Positions 8,564 to 15,201 of a stretch of DNA of 60,273 bases are shown piece after piece. The DNA is from Bacteroidetes bacterium UBA2322. Its GTDB lineage: Bacteria; Bacteroidota; Bacteroidia; Chitinophagales; UBA2359. The notes beneath the pieces were generated by a model. That model worked only from the letters and a program-made list of their open reading frames with translations, did no database searches and was not told the origin of the DNA. The position numbers and the translations under genes are program-made. Every line of letters begins with the position of its first letter. Positions within the stretch are counted from its first letter, which is position 1. Location of the stretch: positions 6,108 through 66,380 of the forward strand of contig DDVC01000178.1 in NCBI GenBank assembly GCA_002345145.1. Reading direction: 5' to 3'.

Positions 8564-9172
8564 ATGGCATACACAGGTGGAGAACTTAATGGACTGAATG
8601 GAAAATATGGAATATCTGCACCATATAAATCGGTTCCTGTAATGAAGTTGATAAAAGAACATCGTCCTAAAAGCAAGGAAGAACTATACGAGTTGATAAA
8701 GCAGCATTACGAAAATACTTGTTCGTGTGGTGTAAAAAGTCAGGGAACGGTAGAAGATTTTGGCAAGAACTTGTACGAAGCCCAAATTAAAGAATGGGGT
8801 AGATACAAGTATTCTTTACAAGAGTGTATTCAATGGGAATATGACCTTTTTGTTATACAGTCTTTAAAAGGAACGCTTGTAGAAAACAAAGCCTTATCAA
8901 AACTGAAAAGTGAATTATCAAATTACACAGTTGAGGAAGCGGAAGGGTTTGTGGACGAAGAGTTAAGAATTGATTTAATCGTTTCACAGAACGGCATTGA
9001 AAGGTGTGGAGTACAAGTCAAACCCTTAACCTTCAATTTGATGAGAGAAGGTGTAATAACATTCAACAAGGTGGCAAACGCAAAGTGGGGAAAACCTGTT
9101 TATTATCTGTTTTATGACGATAATGAAAACTTTACGAACATAGACGAAGTGTTTGAGCAAATAAAAAATTAA
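8564..9172 (+). CDS. Restriction-endonuclease-like protein (D...QxK nuclease core)
   Basis: A 202-residue cytoplasmic protein. Residues about 145-170 read DEELRIDLIV, then CGVQVKP. This gives an Asp followed 15-20 residues later by Q-x-K, the variant PD-(D/E)XK active site seen in Mrr-like and some type II restriction enzymes. After that come helix and strand elements including KWGKPVYYLFYDD. The N-terminal half is mostly helical and has SQGTVEDFGKNLYEAQIKEW. The overall look reminds me of MjaI-type type II endonucleases, but I cannot confirm the family. No cognate methyltransferase lies next to it; the nearest methylase is hsdM 2.3 kb downstream, with a different architecture. It is about 100 bp after gajB with its own hairpin element between. 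Confidence 0.5.
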   Translation: MAYTGGELNGLNGKYGISAPYKSVPVMKLIKEHRPKSKEELYELIKQHYENTCSCGVKSQGTVEDFGKNLYEAQIKEWGRYKYSLQECIQWEYDLFVIQSLKGTLVENKALSKLKSELSNYTVEEAEGFVDEELRIDLIVSQNGIERCGVQVKPLTFNLMREGVITFNKVANAKWGKPVYYLFYDDNENFTNIDEVFEQIKN

Positions 9173-9540
9173 AATCGCTCAACATTATGTTTGCAAAAAG
9201 GCGGGCAAACGTGCTAAATTGTACTTTTGTGCTTTCTATAAACTTTGTGCGTAGGGCAAGGAAGGCGCTATTTAAGCCCGCCTGAACGCAAAGCGCAAAA
9301 CCGGTTAGGCAGTAAGATAACGCCCGGCTATTGTTAGTTTGATAATGGAAACCCCCACAATTAAATTGGAAAAATTACGGTTGTGGGAGATTTTTAGTGG
9401 GCGGGTGGTACAGGGTGTTTGGTTGTTTTGTATGTTTGTGGGGTGGGAGTGTGTAAAAGCAACTATATTGGTTGGATATACAAACAAAAGAGGGTGGGTA
9501 GAACTTAGTTGGCGGTAATTAACATAAAAAACAAATCAAA
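9173..9540. other. 368-bp gap before the HD-hydrolase gene, repeat element
   Basis: Non-coding. It is a composite of the 255-bp repeat copy B (9198-9453) running directly into the rest of the 88-bp module (to 9510), so this gap holds the most complete version of the array's spacer unit. TATGTTTG is at 9431-9438, 102 bp before the ATG. Confidence 0.5.
9198..9510. repeat. Complete spacer unit: 255-bp repeat copy B plus 88-bp module copy 2
   Basis: 9198-9453 duplicates 4403-4657 and 9423-9510 duplicates 2726-2813, all in direct orientation. The unit contains GGCGGGC/GCCCGCC complementary blocks, an AACGCCCGGC...TGTTAG right end near 9332, and a candidate -7 box at 9431. It shows that the two shorter repeats are parts of one larger element. 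Confidence 0.8.
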
Positions 9541-10113
9541 ATGATATTCAGAGCAATAAAATTCGTTGCGGAAGCACACGAAGGACATTTTAGAAAGGGG
9601 ACGAACATACCGTACATCTTACATTTAATGAATGTGATGAAAATCCTTTGCGAAAATAATTGTGAAACCGAAGTAATTGTTGCGGGTATTTTACATGATG
9701 TTGTAGAAGACACACCGATTACTATAGAAGTAGTGGAGCGAAAATTTGGAAAGCGAGTTGCGGAAGTTGTGCAAGGAGCTTCTGAACCTGAAAAATCGGT
9801 AAAGAATTCACAATGGGAAGCAAGTTGGAGACAACGAAAACAACATACCATTAACTATCTCAGTACAACCGATAGTATTGATAAACTTTTAGTATCAGCG
9901 GCAGATAAACTTGATAACGCAAGAGCCATACTTCAAGACTATTCTGAGCTTGGAGATACTTTTTGGGAGAGATTTAATGCAGGTAAAGAAGAACAAAAAT
10001 GGTACTATCAATCCTTAGCAGAAGTGTTTTTGCAACGCGGGAAAGAAATGGGAGGACCATTGAATAAAATAGCAGAACAATTAAAGGAAACTGTAAATGG
10101 TATTTTCAAATAA
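9541..10113 (+). CDS. Single-domain HD hydrolase of the SpoT/RelA (MESH1-like) type
   Basis: This 190-residue protein consists of an HD domain like the hydrolase half of SpoT and small alarmone hydrolases. Visible metal ligands are His28 (YILHLMNV), the HD pair His52-Asp53 (AGILHDVVEDT), with Glu56-Asp57 following, and Asp122 in the ADKLDNARAI helix, equivalent to the SpoT ADRLxN signature. No synthetase, TGS or ACT domain is present. Such enzymes remove the 3' pyrophosphate of (p)ppGpp or act on other nucleotides. Its position in a defence-type array suggests a nucleotide-directed role, for example neutralising a toxic alarmone or a signalling nucleotide; that is inference. The ATG at 9541 lies 30 bp after the repeat module. 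Confidence 0.75.
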   Translation: MIFRAIKFVAEAHEGHFRKGTNIPYILHLMNVMKILCENNCETEVIVAGILHDVVEDTPITIEVVERKFGKRVAEVVQGASEPEKSVKNSQWEASWRQRKQHTINYLSTTDSIDKLLVSAADKLDNARAILQDYSELGDTFWERFNAGKEEQKWYYQSLAEVFLQRGKEMGGPLNKIAEQLKETVNGIFK

Positions 10114-10304
10114 ATCCAAGGTAAATACCGCTAACATTGCATTTGTTCAAGGCAGGCAAACGTACTAAATTGAATTTTTGTACCTTCTATAAACTTTGTG
10201 CGTGTAGAAACGGTAGTGCTGTTAAACCCCGCCCTACACAAATGCTTTTCCGTTACGGGTAAGCCTATCACAACACAAACTGACCGAAAACAATAGGATT
10301 AAAA
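10114..10304. repeat. Diverged gap element downstream of the HD-hydrolase gene
   Basis: Starting 15 bp after the stop codon, CTAACATTGCATTTGT (about 10131) matches the left end at 4384. The element continues with AGGCAGGCAAACGTaCTAAATT and the core TTCTATAAACTTTGTGCG near 10178. It then diverges after the CCCCGCCC block near 10229. It is another member of the family, intermediate in divergence between the 4403/9198 copies and the 1494 copy. Confidence 0.55.
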
Positions 10305-10943
10305 ATGGGATTAGATGTTTCTCACTTACAACTTACTTTGACCCCAAATGACAATGGCAACTTTTTTCACATTGCCGATTGGGATTTGGATTGTAATGTG
10401 CCATTGGAGAATTACGAAAAATACATCACAACAATTCATGACTTTGATTTTAGTAAATCTCTTGCGGTTATTAAGAACGAAGAGGATTTTGAAAAATTAA
10501 AAAAAATGGAAGGGTTAAGTTTGAGTAACTATATAGAAGTATTTGTTGGGGAATTCAACCAAATAATGAAAGAACGACTTTCAAAATTTATCGTAAGCCA
10601 AAAGCTTGGCTCTTTGAAAACCTTACAATTAAGATGTGAACACAACGGACTAAAATATCATACAATTTCATTTGGGCAACCTATAAAAGTTCAAGGTATT
10701 TACTACATAAACAACATTGGCTACCAAAGAAAAGGAATGAGCAACTTGTTTTATGACACATTCAAGAAACATATGTTGTGGGGAAGAAAAGAAGATTTTG
10801 AATTGGCTTATACTTGTGTTGGAGATAACTGGTATGTAAAAAACTGGGGACAAGATGCTGTAGATAAAATGAAAAAGAATTTTAGTGAAAATTTTATTGA
10901 CAAGTTTGAGTTTGGGAAAAGCTTATTATGTGTTTCATTTTGA
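10305..10943 (+). CDS. Hypothetical protein of accessory array
   Basis: I do not recognise this 212-residue protein. It begins MGLDVSHLQLTL and ends in a hydrophobic SLLCVSF. It is mixed alpha/beta with many aromatic residues in the C-terminal half (YYINNIGYQRKGM, FYDTFKKHMLWGR, NWYVKNWG). There is no signal peptide and no membrane segment, and no catalytic motif stands out. It closes the left accessory array: it is single, on the + strand, and preceded by a gap element like its neighbours. The ATG at 10305 is the only good start. Confidence 0.55.
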   Translation: MGLDVSHLQLTLTPNDNGNFFHIADWDLDCNVPLENYEKYITTIHDFDFSKSLAVIKNEEDFEKLKKMEGLSLSNYIEVFVGEFNQIMKERLSKFIVSQKLGSLKTLQLRCEHNGLKYHTISFGQPIKVQGIYYINNIGYQRKGMSNLFYDTFKKHMLWGRKEDFELAYTCVGDNWYVKNWGQDAVDKMKKNFSENFIDKFEFGKSLLCVSF

Positions 10944-11472
10944 CGAATATAAAAGATTAGCTGCATACAACCAAGGCTTCCTTACCTACCAAACCCAAAC
11001 AATAAAGCCACTGTTGAACGAGCCCCCTGCATGATTGGGGTTGCCTTTGATTGGGAGGAGGGGGGAAATGATTATTGCGCTACAAAACCCTATTAAGGTT
11101 ACCTCCCACCACCCATCGGGTTTAAGTGAGCTTAGAAACAGCTATCTACCATTTGGTTACAAGCCACCGGCTAAAGGTGCAACCCATCCACTTAGTTGAA
11201 AATTCCGATTGCCGGTATTTTCCCCCCTCATCGGGCAATTTTATCTCCATATACATACATGAGGTACCATTATTTTTGTATGTTTGTGGCGTGGCAGTAA
11301 ATTAAGCTGAGCGGAATGGGGGAGTAGCGCTAACGCCGTACTTAGCGGTTGTTGGTACAACACAACTAAAAACCAAAGAGCCTACCTTACCAACCCACCC
11401 AATAACCATAATGAACAATGCAAAACATACATTAGCAAACTAACAAACAAATTAACTTTTTAAGCACCAACA
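10944..11472. other. 529-bp gap before the hsd operon
   Basis: No credible gene. The middle is C-rich and shows no long repeat. Near the right end TTGTATGTTTGTGG (11276-11289) reproduces the start of the promoter-like module found before the genes at 2848, 4751 and 9541. It is followed by GCGGAATGGGGGAG, which echoes CCGGAATGGGGGGA near 4669. The candidate -7 box TATGTTTG at 11279-11286 could drive the hsd operon, with a long leader of about 180 bases. Confidence 0.45.
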
Positions 11473-13047
11473 ATGGCTAAACAAAAACCAACAACCGAAG
11501 AACCCTTAGAAAAACAACTCTGGAAGGCTGCCGATAAACTCCGCAAAAACATAGACGCTGCCGAATACAAGCACATTGTTTTGGGGTTAATCTTCCTCAA
11601 ATATATTTCCGATGCTTTTGAAGAACTCTACGCAAAACTGCAAGCCGAAGAAATAAACGGAGCAGACCCCGAAGACAAAGACGAATACAAAGCCGAAAAT
11701 GTATTCTTTGTGCCCCAAGATGCCCGATGGAGTTACTTGCAAGCCAAAGCCAAACAACCCGAAATTGGGAAGTTTGTGGACAACGCTATGGATGCCATTG
11801 AAAAAGAAAACGCCTCCTTAAAAGGCGTGTTGCCCAAAGTATTTGCCCGACAAAATCTTGACCCTACCAGTTTGGGCGAACTCATAGACCTGGTTGGAAA
11901 CATTGCCCTTGGCGATGCCAAAGCAAGAAGCGCCGATATTCTCGGACACGTTTTTGAGTATTTCTTGGGTGAGTTTGCCCTGGCAGAAGGTAAAAAAGGC
12001 GGGCAGTTTTATACGCCGCGCAGCGTAGTAGAGCTATTGGTAGAAATGCTGGAGCCCTATAAAGGACGCGTGTTTGACCCCTGCTGTGGCAGTGGCGGTA
12101 TGTTTGTGCAGAGCTTAAAATTTGTGGATAGCCACGCAGGTAGGGTAAACGACATTTCTATTTACGGACAAGAAAGCAACCAAACCACTTGGCGATTGGC
12201 TAAAATGAACTTGGCTATTAGAGGCATAGACAGCTCACAGGTGAAATGGAACAACGAAGGTTCTTTTTTAAACGATGCCCACAAAGACCTTAAAGCCGAT
12301 TTCATCATTGCCAATCCACCCTTTAACGTGAGTGACTGGGGCGGCGATTTGATGCGAACCGACGGACGTTGGAAATACGGCGCTCCCCCCACCGGCAATG
12401 CCAACTTTGCATGGCTGCAGCATTTTATATACCACTTAGCCCCAAACGGACAAGCAGGTGTGGTGTTGGCAAAAGGAGCTTTAACCTCTAAAACCTCCGG
12501 CGAAGGCGATATAAGAAAAGCCCTCATTGAAAACGGCTTAATAGACTGCATTGTAAACCTGCCTGCCAAGTTGTTTTTAAATACGCAAATTCCCGCTGCC
12601 TTATGGTTTATTAGCCGAAACCGTACCGGCAATGGCTCATCCTTACCCTTCAGAGACCGAAGCAATGAAATACTGTTTATAGATGCCCGAAACCTGGGGC
12701 ATTTGATAAACCGCAGAACCCGTGAACTTTCGCAAGAAGATATTGATAAAATTGCAAGCACTTACCACAATTGGCGCAGTACGGGTGAAGCTGCGTCTTC
12801 ACCCTACGAAGCGTCTTCACCCTACGAAGACATCCCGGGCTTCTGCGCCTCCGCACCCATCAGTAAAGTGAGAGAACTTGACTATGTACTTACCCCGGGC
12901 AGATACGTAGGCTTGCCCGATGAAGAAGACGACTTTAATTTTGAAGAACGATTTACCAAGTTAAAAGCAGAATTAGAAGCACAACTAAACGAAGAAGCAC
13001 AACTAAACGAAATAATTGCTGCTAACCTTCTGAAAATTCAGTTTTAA
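11473..13047 (+). CDS. hsdM: Type I restriction-modification N6-adenine methyltransferase HsdM
   Basis: HsdM is the modification subunit of a type I RM complex (M2S methylase, R2M2S nuclease), using AdoMet to methylate adenine in the bipartite target chosen by HsdS. The 524-residue protein has the HsdM N-terminal helical domain (about 10-140). Motif I is FDPCCGSGGM (201-210), for AdoMet binding. The catalytic motif IV is NPPF (281-284). QFYTPRSVVELL is the typical entry to the MTase domain. Near residue 442 an 18-bp tandem duplication gives ASSPYEASSPYE. The C-terminal tail, from ASAPISKVRELDYVLTPGR to the end, is the normal HsdM tail that contacts the complex. An almost exact second copy of its DNA forms the end of the downstream truncated hsdS. 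It is first in the operon; the next gene starts 4 bp after the stop. Confidence 0.95.
   Translation: MAKQKPTTEEPLEKQLWKAADKLRKNIDAAEYKHIVLGLIFLKYISDAFEELYAKLQAEEINGADPEDKDEYKAENVFFVPQDARWSYLQAKAKQPEIGKFVDNAMDAIEKENASLKGVLPKVFARQNLDPTSLGELIDLVGNIALGDAKARSADILGHVFEYFLGEFALAEGKKGGQFYTPRSVVELLVEMLEPYKGRVFDPCCGSGGMFVQSLKFVDSHAGRVNDISIYGQESNQTTWRLAKMNLAIRGIDSSQVKWNNEGSFLNDAHKDLKADFIIANPPFNVSDWGGDLMRTDGRWKYGAPPTGNANFAWLQHFIYHLAPNGQAGVVLAKGALTSKTSGEGDIRKALIENGLIDCIVNLPAKLFLNTQIPAALWFISRNRTGNGSSLPFRDRSNEILFIDARNLGHLINRRTRELSQEDIDKIASTYHNWRSTGEAASSPYEASSPYEDIPGFCASAPISKVRELDYVLTPGRYVGLPDEEDDFNFEERFTKLKAELEAQLNEEAQLNEIIAANLLKIQF
12788..12829 (+). repeat. 18-bp tandem duplication in hsdM
   Basis: GCGTCTTCACCCTACGAA occurs twice in tandem, adding six residues (ASSPYE) in frame within the loop before the HsdM C-terminal tail. 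It is a small local duplication that would not disrupt either domain. Confidence 0.8.
12847..13011 (+). repeat. 165-bp direct repeat, donor copy in hsdM 3' end
   Basis: This 165-bp block encodes the start of the HsdM tail and matches 14535-14699 with a single visible mismatch (GAACGATTT versus GAACGCTTT). It begins at GCCTCCGCACCC and ends at ACTAAACGAA. Its native place is hsdM, because the encoded TPGRYVG...NFEERF segment is the usual HsdM C-terminus. Confidence 0.95.
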
Positions 13048-13051
13048 AGCA

Positions 13052-14074
13052 ATGGAATTAGATAATAATTACGCAGAAATACTTCAGCAAGCCGTTGCAG
13101 AAATAAAACAGGCTCGCCTATCCATTGCCAAGCAAATCAACATGGCTGCACATGGTGTTTATTGGAACTTGGGTAAAATACTGTCTGAGAAGAAAATCGA
13201 AAAAGGGCATGGAGCAGGAGTAGTAAATCGCTTGTCGGTAGATTTAAAAGCGGAGTTTCCAAATATGGGGCTTTCACCTCGGAACCTGTGGGATATGAAA
13301 CGTTTTTACGAGTATTATGTACATGCTCCGCTAAAACTGCGACAGGCTGTCGCAGTTTTACCTTGGAAACACAACTTGCTGATTTTAAGCAAAGTTAAAA
13401 ATCATCACGAAGCCCAGTTTTATGCCGAAAAGGCAATTGCCTTGGGTTGGTCTCGCGATATTTTACTTAACTACCTAAAAGCCGATGCGTACCAAAACGA
13501 AAAAAGCCTGCCCAAAACACATAATTTTAAAGAAACTTTACCTGAAATAGTAGCAGAACAAGCCGATGAAATGCTCAAAAGCTCCTATAATTTAGGCTTT
13601 TTGGGCTTAACGCAAGCGGTGCGGGAAACCGAGCTTGAACAGCGATTGATAGAAAAAATTAAACAATTTGTGCTTGAACTTGGCAAAGGCTTTACCTTTA
13701 TCGGAAACCAATACCGCTTGGAATACAACCAAAAAGAGTATTTTATTGATATTTTGCTGTATCATAGAGCACTTCGCTGTTTGGTGGCTTTAGAACTGAA
13801 AATAGGAAGCTTTAAACCCGAATATGTGGGCAAAATGAATTTCTATTTGGGATTGTTAGACCGCCTCGAAAAACAAGCTGATGAAAACCCATCTATAGGA
13901 ATTATTCTTTGTGCCGACAAAGACCACCTCGATGTTGAAATTGCCCTGCAAGACATCAATAAGCCTATTGGCATAGCCGAATACAAACTTTTGCTTCCCA
14001 CCAAAGAACTGGAAGCTATGATTATCAATGAATTAAACCACTTTAATCAAGAAAAGGAGAACGAAAATGAGTGA
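13052..14074 (+). CDS. YhcG/DUF1016-family PD-(D/E)XK nuclease in the hsd operon
   Basis: This 340-residue protein matches the YhcG family (DUF1016). It has a helical N-terminal domain with GVYWNLGKILSE, SPRNLWDMKRFYE and WKHNLLIL, then a C-terminal PD-(D/E)XK nuclease domain. The active site reads FIDILLYHR (Asp233) and LVALELKIG (Glu248, Lys250), followed by KMNFYLGLLDR. Family members are often found inside type I RM loci and other defence loci; their function is not settled. Here the gene starts 4 bp after hsdM and overlaps the next hsdS start by 8 bp, so translation is coupled and the protein should be made in step with the methylase. Confidence 0.88.
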   Translation: MELDNNYAEILQQAVAEIKQARLSIAKQINMAAHGVYWNLGKILSEKKIEKGHGAGVVNRLSVDLKAEFPNMGLSPRNLWDMKRFYEYYVHAPLKLRQAVAVLPWKHNLLILSKVKNHHEAQFYAEKAIALGWSRDILLNYLKADAYQNEKSLPKTHNFKETLPEIVAEQADEMLKSSYNLGFLGLTQAVRETELEQRLIEKIKQFVLELGKGFTFIGNQYRLEYNQKEYFIDILLYHRALRCLVALELKIGSFKPEYVGKMNFYLGLLDRLEKQADENPSIGIILCADKDHLDVEIALQDINKPIGIAEYKLLLPTKELEAMIINELNHFNQEKENENE

Positions 14075-14735
14075 GTGGAGAGAGTATAAATTGAAAGACT
14101 TGGGAGTTCTTCAACGTGGGCGTTCAAGACACAGACCAAGATACGCCTTTCATTTGTATGGGGGAAAATATCCTTTTATTCAAACCGGCGAAGTCCGTGA
14201 AGCGGGAAAATATATTGATAAATTTGAACAAACATATAGTGAGGCGGGTCTTGCACAATCAAAACTTTGGCCTAAGGGCACTTTGTGCATTACAATTGCT
14301 GCTAACATAGCAGAGCTTGGAATTTTGAATTTTGATGCTTGTTTCCCTGATAGCGTTTTAGGATTTATTCCCGATAAGCATATTGCTGATTTGGACTTTA
14401 TTTTCTATACGTTAACTCATTTTCAAAGAGAATTAAAGCATATCGGAGAAGGTTCAGTTCAGGATAATATAAATCTTGGAACATTTGAAGACTTATTATT
14501 TCCCATCCCCTCCCTCCCCGAACAAACCGCCATTGCCTCCGCACCCATCAGTAAAGTGAGAGAACTTGACTATGTACTTACCCCGGGCAGATACGTAGGC
14601 TTGCCCGATGAAGAAGACGACTTTAATTTTGAAGAACGCTTTACCAAGTTAAAAGCAGAATTAGAAGCACAACTAAACGAAGAAGCACAACTAAACGAAT
14701 TGATTGCACAAAATCTACTCAAAATAAAACTATGA
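14067..14735 (+). CDS. hsdS: Truncated one-TRD HsdS fused to a copy of the HsdM tail
   Basis: HsdS subunits choose the DNA target with two target-recognition domains (TRDs) joined by conserved helices. This 222-residue protein has only one TRD (about 1-155, from MSEWREYKLKDLG to SLPEQTAIAS). Its reading frame then switches to ASAPISKVRELDYVLTPGR and the rest of the HsdM C-terminal tail instead of the HsdS spacer helix. The join falls at GCCATTGCCTCCGCACC, where the intact hsdS downstream (near 16000) has GCCATTGCCTCCGTACT, so the break is at shared microhomology. It overlaps the DUF1016 gene by 8 bp and the next gene by 4 bp (ATGA). It may be a dead remnant, a half-subunit that dimerises, or a decoy. 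No stop or frameshift interrupts it. Confidence 0.85.
   Translation: MSEWREYKLKDLGVLQRGRSRHRPRYAFHLYGGKYPFIQTGEVREAGKYIDKFEQTYSEAGLAQSKLWPKGTLCITIAANIAELGILNFDACFPDSVLGFIPDKHIADLDFIFYTLTHFQRELKHIGEGSVQDNINLGTFEDLLFPIPSLPEQTAIASAPISKVRELDYVLTPGRYVGLPDEEDDFNFEERFTKLKAELEAQLNEEAQLNELIAQNLLKIKL
14535..14699 (+). repeat. 165-bp direct repeat, acquired copy at the 3' end of truncated hsdS
   Basis: Second copy of 12847-13011, same orientation, same length, one visible mismatch. After the repeat both genes continue a few codons in similar but not identical sequence (LLKIQF versus LLKIKL), so the similarity extends a little beyond the strict repeat. Near identity implies a recent duplication or gene conversion. 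Confidence 0.93.
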
Positions 14736-15193
14736 GCACACAAGATATACGCTGGAAACAACGGTTTAGCAACTATACCAAAGCCCTTCTAAAATTAGAG
14801 CAGGCAGTGGTTAAAGTAAAAGAGGATTATGCCTTAGATGAAAATGGCAAAATTGATGAAGATGATTTCTTAGATGATATTATCAAAGAAGGAGTTATTC
14901 AACGATTTGAATACACCCATGAACTTGCTTGGAATGTGATAAAAGACTTTCTGGAAAATGCCGGTAACACAAACATTTTTGGTTCAAGAGACGCCACAAG
15001 AGAAGCCTTTGCAGCAGGATTAATTGAAAATGGTGATGTTTGGATGGATATGATAAAAAGCCGAAACAAAACATCGCATACCTACAATGAAGAAACGGCA
15101 GATGAAATCTTCCTGAAAATTGTAAACGAATACACCCCGGAATTTAAGCAGTTACAACACAAAATGGAAGCGCTTAAAAACGCTAAACACTAA
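14732..15193 (+). CDS. HEPN protein, HI0074 nucleotidyltransferase-substrate-binding type (HepT-like)
   Basis: This 153-residue all-helical protein matches the nucleotidyltransferase substrate-binding family (HI0074/HepT), the partner of minimal nucleotidyltransferases. FEYTHELAWNVIKDFL (about 59-74) is the family core helix. SRNKTSHTYN gives Arg111, His116 and Tyr118, i.e. the Rx4HxY active-site motif of HEPN RNases and of HepT toxins that are silenced by MNT-mediated AMPylation. An acidic insertion (about 32-51) is notable. It overlaps the truncated hsdS by ATGA and is followed after 8 bp by the MNT-bearing gene. The HEPN-MNT pair is therefore complete but sits inside a restriction operon. 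I infer an RNase-type effector role from the intact motif. Confidence 0.82.
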   Translation: MSTQDIRWKQRFSNYTKALLKLEQAVVKVKEDYALDENGKIDEDDFLDDIIKEGVIQRFEYTHELAWNVIKDFLENAGNTNIFGSRDATREAFAAGLIENGDVWMDMIKSRNKTSHTYNEETADEIFLKIVNEYTPEFKQLQHKMEALKNAKH

Positions 15194-15201
15194 CCTCTTT
15201 T

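Noticed and set aside
9305..9487. Short minus-strand frame in the repeat before the HD-hydrolase gene
   Set aside because: It lies within the duplicated non-coding element and no matching frame is supported in the other copies.
1..10943. True integron with attC sites
   Set aside because: No IntI-like gene in the window, and the terminal boxes do not meet the RYYYAAC/GTTRRRY consensus. It is kept only as a cassette-like hypothesis.
14067..14735. Calling the first hsdS a pseudogene
   Set aside because: The frame is open from a coupled start to an overlapping stop; it is truncated and chimeric but may be expressed, so it is annotated as CDS.
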